A stretch of DNA of 55,308 nucleotides from Planctomycetaceae bacterium (GTDB lineage: Bacteria; Planctomycetota; Phycisphaerae; Phycisphaerales; UBA1924). Each line of letters opens with the position of its first letter. The stretch's first letter is position 1. Below, in pieces: positions 1 to 8,602 of this stretch. Below the pieces are notes generated by a model. It was not told where the DNA came from. It ran no database searches and saw only the letters and a program-made list of their open reading frames with translations. The translations under genes and the position numbers were made by a program. The stretch is from positions 1-55,308 of the forward strand of contig JAJTDF010000012.1 of assembly GCA_021294835.1 (NCBI GenBank), written 5' to 3'.

Positions 1-126
1 CGGGGCGGTGGGGGCCGGGGCGGTGGCGGGCGCGGCAGCGGGCGCGGCCGACGGGGCTTGGCCGGCGAGGGTGGCCAGGGAGCAGGTGGAGAGCAGCAGG
101 GCGGTGGCGAGGGCGGGGGTGTTCAT
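1..126 (-). CDS. N-terminus of an exported protein, cut by the left edge
   Basis: Reading leftward from an ATG at 126-124, 42 codons stay open to the window edge. The peptide starts MNTPALATALLLSTCS, a short hydrophobic stretch typical of a signal peptide, followed by an Ala/Pro-rich linker (QAPSAAPAAAPATAP). This composition matches the exported proteins elsewhere in the window. The Cys at residue 15 is not in a convincing lipobox. The mature protein lies outside the window, so no function can be given. The gene is divergent from the CDGSH gene that starts at 314. Confidence 0.6.
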   Translation of the reverse strand, partial: MNTPALATALLLSTCSLATLAGQAPSAAPAAAPATAPAPTAP

Positions 127-313
127 GGGGATTCCGGGGCAGAGGCGGCAGGGGGGAGTGCGGATGTCCGATGTTGGGGATGATTGGTGGGACGGCCGTG
201 AGGCGGGACCGGCCCGGATACCGTACCCCGCCCGAATGGCTGGAGGATGTGCCGCGGCGAGCGGCCCAGGCTTCGGGCGGAGTGCTTTGGAGGGGTGGGT
301 ACTGGAGACCAGC

Positions 314-541
314 ATGGCCCGCGTTGTACGCATCGAGCCCACGTCGCCTTACAAGATTGAGCCGGGGACTCTGCCGGCGGACAAGGCGGTGTTCATCTGC
401 CAGTGCGGGCTGTCGCAGAAAATGCCGTTTTGTGATGGGCGGCACAAGATCGCCCGCACCGAGGAGCCGGGGAAGCTGTACGTGTACGACAAGGAAGCGA
501 CGCGGGTGGTGGAGACTCGGCCTGATGCCGGCACGCCGTGA
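314..541 (+). CDS. CDGSH-type iron-sulfur protein
   Basis: This 75-residue protein carries one CDGSH-type [2Fe-2S] motif, CQCGLSQKMPFCDGRH, which has the family pattern C-x-C-x2-S-x3-P-x-C-D-G-x-H. The three Cys and one His would bind the cluster. The variable position of CDGxH is Arg here. There is no signal peptide or membrane segment, so it is probably a small cytoplasmic redox or electron-transfer protein; its partner is unknown. The ATG at 314 follows a GGAG at good spacing. A longer in-frame opening upstream has no such site and its sequence looks non-coding. The gene stands alone, 144 bp before sppA. Confidence 0.85.
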   Translation: MARVVRIEPTSPYKIEPGTLPADKAVFICQCGLSQKMPFCDGRHKIARTEEPGKLYVYDKEATRVVETRPDAGTP

Positions 542-685
542 AATCGGGGCGGAGGTGATTCCGAAGCAGGGGCGGGTGGTGGTAGGGGGGGCGTGGCAGG
601 GGAGGGTGTGCGTGGGAGGCAGGGGGCCGCTGCACGTCCGGTCTTCGCCTGGGTGGGGCGGGACGGACTTCCAGGAGTTGGATCC

Positions 686-2536
686 ATGCGAATTGCTGCT
701 GTTGTTGCCCTTGCTGGTTTGGCTGTTGCGTGCCCGCTGACCGACGCCCGCGTTCATGCCGCTGAGTCGGCGACGGTTCACGTCGCGGCGGCGGTGAAGG
801 AGATGAAGGTCGGGCTGCTGGAGTTGGAGGGTGCGATCAAGGAGCGGCAGGCGGCCGCCGGGTTGTTTGGCGAGACGGGCAAGGGGCAGACGCTGCGCGA
901 TGTGATCGCGGCGCTGAACAACGCGGCGAAGGACGATTCGCTGGCGGGTGTGGTGATCCGGCTGAAGGACGCGGAGCTGACGGCGACGCACATCCAGGAG
1001 TTGGCGCCGGCGATCAAGGCGGTTCGGGACGCGGGGAAGAAGGTGCACTTGTTCGCTGAGGGCTACAGCGCTTTGGAACTGCGGCTTGGAGCGTTGTGCG
1101 ACCGGGTGCTTGTGCAGTCGGGCGGCGGGGTGATGCTGCCGGGGGTTCACATCGACGAGATGTACCTGGCGGACATGTTCGCGTGGGCGGGGATCAAGGC
1201 GGACTTCGTGCAGGTGGGGGACTTCAAGGGGGCCAGCGAGATGTACGCCAACTCCAAGCCGAGCAAGGCGTGGGAGGAGAACATCAACGGGCTGCTGGAC
1301 AGCATGTACGGCGAGTTGCGTGCGGAGCTGAAGGCGGGGCGGAAGCTGAACGACGCCAAGCTGGACAAGGCCATGGAGGAGGCGTGGCTGGCCAGCGATG
1401 CGACGGCAGTGGCGACGGGGCTGGTGGACGAGGCGGTGGACCTGCCGAACCTGGAGAAGGCGGTGGCCAAGGCCCACGGCTCACCGGATGCGAAGGTGGA
1501 GTGGAGTGAACTGCTGGGCAAGAAGGACAAGACGGATCTGGCCAACGCCAACCCGTTCACGCTGTTCAGCAAGATGTTCCAGAAGCCGGACCACTCGCCC
1601 AAGCGGGCGACGATCGCGGTGGTGCACATTGACGGGGCCATCGTTGATGGCGACTCGTCGTCAGGCGGGCTGCTGTCGGGCGGCTCGTCGGTGGGGTCGC
1701 GGACGATCCGCCGGGCACTGGCTGAACTGGAGGACAACGACCTGATCAAGGGTGTGATCCTGCGGATTGACTCGCCGGGCGGGTCGGCGATCGCCAGCGA
1801 GGTGATCTGGCAGGGCGTGCGGCGGGTGGCGGCCAAGAAGCCGGTGTGGGCGTCGGTTGGCGGGATGGCGGCCAGCGGCGGGTACTACATCGCGGTGGGT
1901 GCGGACAAGATCTATCTCAACCCGTCGTCGATCGTGGGGTCCATCGGCGTGGTGGGCGGGAAGTTCGCCCTCGGCGGGCTGATGGACAAGATGAAGATCA
2001 ACATCGTGCCGCGTTCGCGTGGACCCCGGGCGGGGATGATGTCGATCGCCAGCGGCTGGAGTGACGCGGACAAGGCGTTCGTGAAGGCCAAGATGACCGA
2101 GACGTACGAGCAGTTTGCCGGTCGGGTGAGCCAGGGCCGGAAGGAGATTGACCTGTCCAAGACCGCCGAGGGCCGGCTGTTCACGGGTCAGAAGGCCATT
2201 GAACTGAAGATGGCCGACCGGATGGGCGGGGTGCAGACGGCGATCAACGACCTGGCCGGGCAGTTGAGCCTGGCCTCCGGCTCGTACGACGTGATGGACT
2301 GGCCGGCCCCCAAGGGTCTGGAGGAGATGCTGGAAAACCTCTTCGGCGGCATCGGCGTGACGGCACCGAGCGGGGAGGCGGCCGGGGTGTCGCTGTGGGC
2401 GCAGATCGACCGGGCCGGTGCGGCGGTGCTCGGTCAGGACGCCTGGCGGCAGGTGCGTGAGCCGATGTCGGCGGCGCTGCAGATGCAGCGTGAGCCGGTG
2501 CTGCTGATCGGGCCTCGCGTGCTGATCTTCCGGTAA
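686..2536 (+). CDS. sppA: Signal peptide peptidase SppA, 67K type
   Basis: This 616-residue S49 family serine peptidase is membrane-associated and should degrade signal peptides left after protein export. It has the tandem two-domain layout of long SppA. The N-terminal domain holds the expected general-base lysine in VGDFKGA (Lys181). The C-terminal domain has the IDSPGGSA turn and the nucleophile motif GGMAASGGYY (Ser397). The start MRIAAVVALAGLAVAC gives a signal or anchor segment; the AVAC could be a weak lipobox. The ATG at 686 follows AGGAG at 9-nt spacing, whereas the longer opening from 593 begins with Arg/Gly-rich sequence. A strong hairpin terminator follows the stop. Confidence 0.93.
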   Translation: MRIAAVVALAGLAVACPLTDARVHAAESATVHVAAAVKEMKVGLLELEGAIKERQAAAGLFGETGKGQTLRDVIAALNNAAKDDSLAGVVIRLKDAELTATHIQELAPAIKAVRDAGKKVHLFAEGYSALELRLGALCDRVLVQSGGGVMLPGVHIDEMYLADMFAWAGIKADFVQVGDFKGASEMYANSKPSKAWEENINGLLDSMYGELRAELKAGRKLNDAKLDKAMEEAWLASDATAVATGLVDEAVDLPNLEKAVAKAHGSPDAKVEWSELLGKKDKTDLANANPFTLFSKMFQKPDHSPKRATIAVVHIDGAIVDGDSSSGGLLSGGSSVGSRTIRRALAELEDNDLIKGVILRIDSPGGSAIASEVIWQGVRRVAAKKPVWASVGGMAASGGYYIAVGADKIYLNPSSIVGSIGVVGGKFALGGLMDKMKINIVPRSRGPRAGMMSIASGWSDADKAFVKAKMTETYEQFAGRVSQGRKEIDLSKTAEGRLFTGQKAIELKMADRMGGVQTAINDLAGQLSLASGSYDVMDWPAPKGLEEMLENLFGGIGVTAPSGEAAGVSLWAQIDRAGAAVLGQDAWRQVREPMSAALQMQREPVLLIGPRVLIFR

Positions 2537-2568
2537 GCCCGGCGGCGCGAGCAGATGATGTCAAAGCA

Positions 2569-2609
2569 ACAGGCCCGGCGAGTGCGTCTTGCCGGGCCTG
2601 TGTGTTTTT
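2569..2609 (+). terminator. Rho-independent terminator after sppA
   Basis: An 11-bp perfect stem (ACAGGCCCGGC with GCCGGGCCTGT) and an 11-nt loop are followed by a T run at 2605-2609. It lies between the convergent sppA and frr genes. The T run is only on the sppA side, so it is best assigned to sppA, though the hairpin could also stop transcripts from frr. Confidence 0.8.
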
Positions 2610-2631
2610 GCTTTGGAATGGAGCGGCCGGA

Positions 2632-3198
2632 TCAGACCGTTTCGATTTCCTTCTGCTTGGCGGCAGTGAGGGTGTCGGTCTCGGTCTCGTACTTCTTGAG
2701 CAGGTCCTGGACTTCCTTCTTGAGCTGCTCGATCTCGTCTTCCGGGACGTGGGCGGCGCCGCCCTTGAGGGCGTCGGCGTGCTTGTTGCCGTCGCGACGG
2801 GCGTTGCGGAGGGAGACCTTGGCCTCCTCGGCGATCTTCTTGCAGAAGGCGGAGAGCTGCTTGCGGCGGTCGCCTGAGAGGGGCGGAATGTTGATGCGGA
2901 CGGCCTTGCCGTCGGAGATGGGGTTGAGGCCCAGGCCGGAGGTCTCGATGGCCTTCTTGATGTCACCGATGGCGCCGACGTCGAAGGGCTTGATGAGGAT
3001 CTGGGTGGGCTCGGGGACGCTGATGGCGGCGAGGGACTTGAGGTCGGTCTGGGAGCCGTAGTACTCGACGCGGACGAACTCGACGATGGACGGGCTGGCC
3101 CGGCCGGTCCGCACGCCCTTGAGCTCCTTCTTGAGGTGCTCCAGGGCCTTGGTCATGAGTTGCTCGGTTTCCTTGAGGATCGAATCGGGCGTTGCCAT
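2632..3198 (-). CDS. frr: Ribosome recycling factor
   Basis: This 188-residue protein is a full-length RRF, which splits post-termination ribosomes together with EF-G. Diagnostic stretches are VRTGRASPSIVE near residue 30, VEYYGS, the domain II core ISVPEPTQILIKPFD, and the C-terminal helices with IPPLSGDRRKQL and VSLRNARRD. The family is usually about 185 residues. It lies 95 bp downstream of pyrH on the same strand, a gene pair conserved across bacteria (pyrH-frr). An Asp/Lys-rich segment (GNKHADALKGG) between the last helices varies among RRFs. Confidence 0.97.
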   Translation of the reverse strand: MATPDSILKETEQLMTKALEHLKKELKGVRTGRASPSIVEFVRVEYYGSQTDLKSLAAISVPEPTQILIKPFDVGAIGDIKKAIETSGLGLNPISDGKAVRINIPPLSGDRRKQLSAFCKKIAEEAKVSLRNARRDGNKHADALKGGAAHVPEDEIEQLKKEVQDLLKKYETETDTLTAAKQKEIETV

Positions 3199-3293
3199 GG
3201 TCGTGGTGCTCGGGGTGGTCTGGCCGGCGTGTCGCCGGCGGGGTTCGTGTACGTGAGAGTCGGTACTTTACGTGTGCAGAACGCGGGCGGCGA

Positions 3294-4058
3294 TCAGCCC
3301 TCGGCGGTGATCAGGGTGCCGAGCGACTGGCCCTCGACGACGCGGCGGATGTTGCCGGGGGTCTTGAAGTCGAAGACCAGGATGGGCAGGTTGCGTTCCT
3401 GACACATGGTGAAGGCGGTCATGTCCATGACCTGCAGGTTGCGGGTGATGGCGTCCATGAACGAGAGGCGGTCGAGCTTGGTGGCCGAGGGGTCCTTGCG
3501 GGGGTCGGCGGTGTAGACGCCGTCGACCTTGGTGGCCTTGAGGATGACCTGGCAGTCCAGTTCAAGGGCGCGGAGCGCGGCGCAGGTGTCGGTGGTGCAG
3601 AAGGGGTTGCCGGTGCCGGCGACGAGGATGACGACGCGGTTTTTCTCCATGTGGCGGAGGGCCCGCTGGCGGATGAAGGGCTCGGCGACGGCCTTAACCT
3701 CGATGGCGGACATGACGCGGCTGTCAACCCCGGCGGCGCGGAGGCCCTCGCGGAGGGCCAAGCCGTTGATGATGGTGGCCAGCATGCCCATGTAGTCGGC
3801 GGTGGCCTGGTGGATGTGGCCGATGTTGGCCAGCTGGGCTCCGCGGATGAAGTTGCCGCCCCCAACGACGATGGCCATCTGCACGCCGGTGGCGACGGCC
3901 TCGCGGACTTCCTTGGCGATCACGTCGATTTCGGACGGGGAGAGGCCGGTGGCTCCGCCGGCGCCCAAGGCCTCGCCGCTGAGCTTGAGCAGGACGCGGT
4001 TGTAGCGGCCTGGGCCGGTGGGGGAGGGTTTCTGACCGTTGGCGGAGGCGGTGGCCAT
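3294..4058 (-). CDS. pyrH: Uridylate kinase (UMP kinase)
   Basis: This 254-residue amino-acid-kinase-family protein phosphorylates UMP to UDP in pyrimidine nucleotide synthesis. It shows the N-terminal phosphate-binding LLKLSGEALG, the glycine loop IVVGGGNFIRG, the UMP-site region DYMGMLATIINGLALREGL, and the C-terminal TKVDGVYTADP and FDFKTPGN stretches. The first 18 residues are a polar extension before the conserved core. It is the first gene of the pyrH-frr unit and is divergent from the VWA/ExbBD operon across a 542-bp gap. Confidence 0.96.
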   Translation of the reverse strand: MATASANGQKPSPTGPGRYNRVLLKLSGEALGAGGATGLSPSEIDVIAKEVREAVATGVQMAIVVGGGNFIRGAQLANIGHIHQATADYMGMLATIINGLALREGLRAAGVDSRVMSAIEVKAVAEPFIRQRALRHMEKNRVVILVAGTGNPFCTTDTCAALRALELDCQVILKATKVDGVYTADPRKDPSATKLDRLSFMDAITRNLQVMDMTAFTMCQERNLPILVFDFKTPGNIRRVVEGQSLGTLITAEG

Positions 4059-4600
4059 GGGCGGGGTACTCGGCGGGCGGTGTGGGCGACGGGGCGGGGG
4101 GTGGTTTGGGGTGGAAGGGGCAGGGGGGCGGGCGGGTGTGAATCAGAGGGGCAAACCCGGCGGAAAGCCCGCCGGCGCCGCATGGTACGGGGATGAGGGC
4201 GGGGCTGCCGGAGCCGGGGGGGGTGCCCGGGGATGGGGCGTGGATGGAACCGGTGGGCGGGGCGGTGCGGACCGAAGGCGAGCGGCGGTGCTGCGGCGGA
4301 TGCCGTTGGGGTGGATGCCCGGGGGCGAGGCAGAGAGTTGTCTCGCAGGGCCGCCTGTTCCGACGTGAGGCTGCGCGGCGGATGGCAGCGAGGTCTTGGG
4401 CTGGCGGAAGACCCTAACCTTTGCTGAGCGTGCGGCGGCCGGTACGTGCTTGGCGGCTGGTGAGGGCCCGCCGATGGCCGGAGCAGACGGGGGAGAGCGA
4501 CGGCGGCGAAGGGTGGCGACCGGCCGCGCATCGAGTGTGTCCGCCTGACGAGGCCACCGGCTTGGACCAGATCCTCGGCGACAGAAGGATGCCAGCGAAC
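4059..4600. other. Divergent intergenic region between pyrH and the VWA/ExbBD operon
   Basis: These 542 bp hold no convincing gene. Open frames exist, but they are Arg/Pro/Gly-rich shadows of GC-rich DNA. A 7-bp inverted repeat (CCGGCGG/CCGCCGG, loop AAAGC) at 4157-4175 has no T run. The region must hold promoters for both flanking units, but I see no clear -35/-10 pair on either strand. Confidence 0.55.
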
Positions 4601-5626
4601 ATGCGTGAGCCCAACGAGGTGACCAGCAACGCAGCGGTCGTGACCTCAGCGAGGTCTTCAACATCGGGCATGTCCGGCGGACTGGGCGGGGAGGAAGCTG
4701 CGAGCTGGCGGGAATGGCTGCCGCCGATCGCGATGCGGGCGGCGATCGCGGGGATCGCGATCTCGCTGGTGGTGCACGTGGTGCTGCTGATGGTCAGCGG
4801 GGTGATTCGCATCGGCTCGGGCGGGGGCGAGGGCACGCCGGGGCCGGTGCCGGGGGTGGAGGTGGCGGTGATCACCAACACCGAGTTGGCGGCGCTGGAG
4901 AGCGCTCCGCTGAGTTCGCTGAACCCGGGTGTGGATGATGTGACCCAACAGGTGCCGGGGAACGATCTGCAGACGATGCCTTCGATCGACACGCCGGGCG
5001 GACAGGCGACTCCGGGGACAGGCGACCTGGGCGGCGTGGGCACGGGGCTTGGCGGGGCGGGCAGCGGCAGCGGGATCGGCATTGGCGACGGAGCGGGCGG
5101 ATCGGGGGGAGGGGGAACGCGGTTCTTCGGCGTGGAGGCGCGGGGCAGCCGCTTTGTGTATGTCGTGGACGTGTCGGGCTCGATGCAGGGCGAGAAACTG
5201 CAGGCACTGAAGGTGAATCTGATCGAGTCGATACAGTCGGTGGTGGAGTCGGGCAGCGTCGTGGTGATTCCGTTTTCCAGCGATGCGCGGCCGCTGCTGG
5301 GGCGGGAACGCTGGACCGACGCCAGCGATCGGGCCAAGGCGGACTTTGCGCGGGCGATCCAGGCGCTCGGGGCCGAGGGCGGCACCAACCCGATCCCGGC
5401 GTTGACCATTGCGCTGGGGCTGCGGCCAAGGCCGGATGCGATCTACTTCATGACCGATGGGTTGTTTGAGGAAGAGGTGGCGGACGTGCTGGAGCGCGTG
5501 AACCGCGGGGCTGCCAAGGTGCCGATTCATTGCATCTCGCTGGTGGACCGCTCCAGCGAGCACCTGATGCGGCGGATCGCCAAGTCTTCCGGCGGAAGTT
5601 ACAACCATGTGGAGGGTCGCCCGTGA
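4601..5626 (+). CDS. Single-span VWA-domain protein, possible TonB/TolA-like transducer
   Basis: This 341-residue protein has four parts. A polar N-terminus of about 45 residues, probably cytoplasmic, is followed by one hydrophobic helix (about 46-68). A Gly-rich linker (about 70-175) leads to a C-terminal von Willebrand A domain. The VWA MIDAS motif is DVSGS (Asp190, Ser192, Ser194), supported by EGGTNP and FMTDG further on. The helix contains AISLVVHVVLL, placing Ser55 and His59 in the S-x3-H spacing of TonB and TolA transmembrane helices. With ExbB and two ExbD genes downstream, a role as energy transducer is my inference. The start at 4601 follows AGAAGG; the ATG at 4589 is too close to that site. 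Its TGA overlaps the next GTG. Confidence 0.8.
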   Translation: MREPNEVTSNAAVVTSARSSTSGMSGGLGGEEAASWREWLPPIAMRAAIAGIAISLVVHVVLLMVSGVIRIGSGGGEGTPGPVPGVEVAVITNTELAALESAPLSSLNPGVDDVTQQVPGNDLQTMPSIDTPGGQATPGTGDLGGVGTGLGGAGSGSGIGIGDGAGGSGGGGTRFFGVEARGSRFVYVVDVSGSMQGEKLQALKVNLIESIQSVVESGSVVVIPFSSDARPLLGRERWTDASDRAKADFARAIQALGAEGGTNPIPALTIALGLRPRPDAIYFMTDGLFEEEVADVLERVNRGAAKVPIHCISLVDRSSEHLMRRIAKSSGGSYNHVEGRP

Positions 5627-7083
5627 CGCCATGGCGTGCCATTGGCCCGTGGGCCGGATGTGCGGTGGTGTGTGCGGTTGCCGGAGGTGTGTCGGCGGCG
5701 CCGGCGGAGGTGTTTCTGCGCGGGCGTGTGGCCGGCATGTCGGGCGAGGTGGTGAGCGCGACGGCGGATGGCCTGCGGCTGCGGCTGGGGCCGGATGATG
5801 TGGTGCTGCTGGGGTGGGATCTGGTTCGCGAGGTCAAAGGGGAGGGGATTCCGGCGGTGAAGCTGCCGGGAGGTGGCGGTGGGGGTGCGGCGGCGGGGTT
5901 GGAGCGGGTGCCGGGGGCGGGGGTGTTCGCGGGGCTGGCGGATGATGCGTGGCGGATCCGCACGCGGTTGGAGCGGGGGGATGTCCGGCGGGCGGAGGAG
6001 TTGCTGGAACCGCTGCTGGTCTCGCTGACGGGGGCCGGGGCGGCTTCGGGCACGACGTTGGCGGGGCCGACGGGCACGATGCTGCGCGAGGCGGCGGTGC
6101 GGACGCGGCTGGCGCGGGGCTGGACCACTGGGGCGACGCTGGCGTGGCTGCAGTGGCTGGCGGCGAGGCCGAGCGGGGAGCAGACGGCCAGGTGGATGGG
6201 CGGCAGCGTGGGCGGGCTGGCCGATGGCTCGCGGGCGCCGGTGATAGATGCGGCGACGGGGCTGAGCCCGTGGCTGCCGCCGGTATTCTCGGCGGCGGCG
6301 GTGGGGCGGGGGCTGGGGCCGATGCTGGCGGACCCGGTGTGGGCCTCGCTGGCGGGGGCGGATGGGCAGGCGAAGACGATCGCGGCGTTGTATCGCGTTG
6401 CGGCCGAGCACGAGCAGGACCTGATCTCGGGCGGGGCCGGGCTGCCGCCGGCGGCGCTGGGGGGGCTGGTCTCGGGGCAGGCGGGGCCGAGCACGGCGCC
6501 GGCGAGCACAACGGTGCTGGCGAGGCTGACGGACATGGTGGCGGCGCGGTGCGGCGATGGGCCGACACGGGCGGCGGCGCGGGCGAGGCTGGAGAGCCGG
6601 CTGGCGACGATGCTGCGGCCCCCGGCGAGAAGCCCGGACGCGCCGGTGGAGCCGGGCGAGGGCGAGGCGGTGTCGGAGGCGGGCGGGTGGCAGGAGGCGT
6701 GGCTGCGGCTGGCAATCGGGCGATCGCTGGCGCGCGAGAGCGACGTGCGGCAGCAGAGGGCGGCGGTGATTGCGCTGCTGCATCTGCCGGCGAGGTTTGG
6801 GGCGGAGTTGCCGGGGCTGTCGGCGGTGGCGCTGGCGGAGGCGGCGGCGCTGGTGGAAGCGATGGGGGACCAGGCGGGGGCTGCGAGCCTGCGGCAGGAC
6901 CTGCTGGTGCGGTTCCCGGAGTTTGCCATGCGGCTGGAACGGCCAGTGCCGCCGCGGCTGCCGCCGGGGGGCGGTGGGCAGGGGGGCGGCGGCGGACCAG
7001 GCGGGTCGGGCGGGGCGCCAGCGGGGCAGCCGGGTGAACCGGCGGAGCCGGAGCCGGAACCGAAGCCTGAGCCTGGCGGGTGA
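5623..7083 (+). CDS. Exported protein of unknown function in the ExbBD operon
   Basis: This 486-residue protein starts at a GTG that overlaps the preceding stop as GTGA, with GGAGGG 6 nt upstream. It begins MTPWRAIGPWAGCAVVC, a signal peptide with a likely cleavage after VSAA. The next 60 residues (EVFLRGRVAGMSGEVVSA and the GWDLV stretch) look like a small beta-rich domain. The rest is alpha-helical and Ala/Leu/Arg-rich, resembling repeat scaffolds. The C-terminus is a Pro/Gly/Glu tail (EPEPEPKPEP). I recognise no family. Its position between the VWA protein and ExbB suggests a periplasmic partner of the complex. Confidence 0.78.
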   Translation: MTPWRAIGPWAGCAVVCAVAGGVSAAPAEVFLRGRVAGMSGEVVSATADGLRLRLGPDDVVLLGWDLVREVKGEGIPAVKLPGGGGGGAAAGLERVPGAGVFAGLADDAWRIRTRLERGDVRRAEELLEPLLVSLTGAGAASGTTLAGPTGTMLREAAVRTRLARGWTTGATLAWLQWLAARPSGEQTARWMGGSVGGLADGSRAPVIDAATGLSPWLPPVFSAAAVGRGLGPMLADPVWASLAGADGQAKTIAALYRVAAEHEQDLISGGAGLPPAALGGLVSGQAGPSTAPASTTVLARLTDMVAARCGDGPTRAAARARLESRLATMLRPPARSPDAPVEPGEGEAVSEAGGWQEAWLRLAIGRSLARESDVRQQRAAVIALLHLPARFGAELPGLSAVALAEAAALVEAMGDQAGAASLRQDLLVRFPEFAMRLERPVPPRLPPGGGGQGGGGGPGGSGGAPAGQPGEPAEPEPEPKPEPGG

Positions 7084-7193
7084 GGGGTGCGGGGACAGGA
7101 TTGAACTGAACGACGAACGGACGCGATCAGCAACGGCACACCACAGCCTCGGCAGCGGCTAACGATGCCCGGGTCCCATGGAAGGATGAACGC

Positions 7194-8183
7194 TTGACAC
7201 CCAGTTTGCACGTGCTTGTTTTCAGCGTGTATGCCGCACTTGGCCAGGCGGCTCCGGCGGCTCCGGCGGCGACCGGAGCGGCAGTCGCCGGCGGGGCAAC
7301 GCCGGCTCCGGGCGGCTCTGCTGCGGCGGCCCCGGTGGCGGCCAAGTCGCTGCTGGAGTACATCCACGCGGGCGGCTTTGTGGCGTATGTACTGCTGCTG
7401 ACCTCGGCGGTGGCGCTGGGGCTGGTGATCGCCAACATGGTGATGCTCCGGCGGACGGCGCTGGCCAGGCCGGGTGCGGTGGCGGCGTTGGAGACGCTGC
7501 TGCGGGAGCGGAAGGTGGACACGGCGGTGAACTTCTGCCGCCAGCCGGAGAACGACTGCTTTCTGACGCGGGTGCTGGGGGCGGGGCTGCGTCGGGCCAA
7601 GTCCTCGCAGTTCGGGGCGCTGGAGATGCGTCCGGCGATGGAGGAGGCGGCGGATCGCGAGGCGGACCGGCTGGAGCGGCTGACGCACCTGATCCGGATC
7701 ATCTCGGACCTGGCGCCGATGCTGGGGCTGCTGGGCACGGTGATCGGCATCATCAAGGCGTTCGGCACCATCGGCACGCTTGACGGGGTGGCGCGGTCCA
7801 CGCAGTTGTCGGCGAACATGTCTGAAGCGCTGGTGTGTACGGCGTTGGGGCTGAGCATCGCGATTCCGGCGCTGGTGGCGGCGTCGATCTTCAAGCGGCG
7901 AACCGACGCGCTGATCGCTGAGGCCGGCGACACCGCCGAGCAACTGGCCAACCTGTTGCAGGCTCCGGCCGGGGCGGTGGCCGGGCCGGTAGCGCGACCG
8001 GTGGCTTCGCCTGGCATGGCTCAGGCGGTTCCGGCGGCGGCAGGGGTGCGGCCGCCGGGGGCGGCGGGTGGGGTGCCCGGGGGTGTACCCGGCAGCGTGC
8101 CCGGGGGTGTACCCGGCAGCGTGCCGGGGGGTGTGCCGGCGGCGCGGCCGGCGGCGGTGGGGGGCGCGGGAGCGGTGTCATGA
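7194..8183 (+). CDS. MotA/TolQ/ExbB proton-channel protein
   Basis: This 329-residue member of the ExbB/TolQ family would form the proton channel core with ExbD in the inner membrane. It starts at TTG 7194, 7 nt after AAGGA; no in-frame ATG fits. An N-terminal hydrophobic, Ala-rich stretch precedes the usual three helices: one at GGFVAYVLLLTSAVALGL, then the paired family signature LAPMLGLLGTVIGIIKAF and EALVCTALGLSIAIPAL. The large polar segment between them is cytoplasmic in this family. The C-terminus (about 265-329) is Pro/Gly/Ala-rich and carries a tandem VPGGVPGS repeat not typical of ExbB. The stop overlaps the ATG of the first ExbD gene. Confidence 0.92.
   Translation: MTPSLHVLVFSVYAALGQAAPAAPAATGAAVAGGATPAPGGSAAAAPVAAKSLLEYIHAGGFVAYVLLLTSAVALGLVIANMVMLRRTALARPGAVAALETLLRERKVDTAVNFCRQPENDCFLTRVLGAGLRRAKSSQFGALEMRPAMEEAADREADRLERLTHLIRIISDLAPMLGLLGTVIGIIKAFGTIGTLDGVARSTQLSANMSEALVCTALGLSIAIPALVAASIFKRRTDALIAEAGDTAEQLANLLQAPAGAVAGPVARPVASPGMAQAVPAAAGVRPPGAAGGVPGGVPGSVPGGVPGSVPGGVPAARPAAVGGAGAVS
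8073..8144 (+). repeat. 24-bp in-frame tandem repeat in the ExbB tail
   Basis: Two perfect 24-bp copies (8073-8096 and 8097-8120) and a third degenerate copy encode VPGGVPGS units. The in-frame unit length means copy-number changes would only alter the length of the Pro/Gly tail of the ExbB-like protein. Confidence 0.85.
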
Positions 8184-8602
8184 GGCGGCGGCGACGGGCC
8201 CCTGAGCAGACGCTGGTGCTGAACATCGTGGCGCTGACGGACGTGGCGTTCCTGATCATCATCTTCTTCATGTTCAGCACGCACTTTGCCCGTACGCAGC
8301 AGAGCCCGATGGACCTGCCTCAGCAGCGGGGCCTGACGGCGCCGGAGCAGGCGCTGGCGCAGGTGGTGCTGGAGATCTCCAAGGACGGTCAGCTCTCGCT
8401 GATGGGCGGGGGCAAACTGACGCTGGAGGAGGCGGTGCGGGCTGCCGGCGGGGCGGCGGGCTCGGCCGGGGGGCGGGCGCCGACGGCGGAACTGCTGATC
8501 CGGGCGGACCGCAACGCGGCGGCGGGGCATGTGAACCGGCTGGCGGCGGCGCTGGCGCGGGCAGGGGTGCGGAACTGGAAGCTGGCCACCGCGGGCGGGT
8601 GA
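8180..8602 (+). CDS. ExbD/TolR-family protein 1
   Basis: This 140-residue protein has an Arg-rich cytoplasmic start (MRRRRRAP), one transmembrane helix with the proton-pathway aspartate (NIVALTDVAFLI, Asp21), and a periplasmic domain of about 100 residues. That is the full ExbD/TolR layout. The Asp matches the essential Asp of ExbD. The start overlaps the ExbB stop as ATGA, and its own stop overlaps the next start as GTGA, implying translational coupling and defined subunit ratios. The periplasmic domain ends with the ADRNAAAGHVNRLAAALARAG stretch typical of this fold. Confidence 0.9.
   Translation: MRRRRRAPEQTLVLNIVALTDVAFLIIIFFMFSTHFARTQQSPMDLPQQRGLTAPEQALAQVVLEISKDGQLSLMGGGKLTLEEAVRAAGGAAGSAGGRAPTAELLIRADRNAAAGHVNRLAAALARAGVRNWKLATAGG

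Noticed and set aside
3192..4196. 334-codon plus-strand open frame opposite pyrH
   Set aside because: Gly/Asp/Val-rich antisense shadow of a conserved pyrH gene, ending in Arg-rich sequence.
7084..7193. Promoter between the 486-residue exported protein and the ExbB gene
   Set aside because: A TTGAAC at 7101 has no acceptable -10 at 16-18 nt. The 110-bp gap is the largest in the operon but shows no terminator either.
5448..7943. 831-codon minus-strand open frame opposite the exported protein and ExbB genes
   Set aside because: Arg/Pro/Ser/Ala-rich shadow that spans several genuine plus-strand starts and stops with signal peptides and ExbB motifs.
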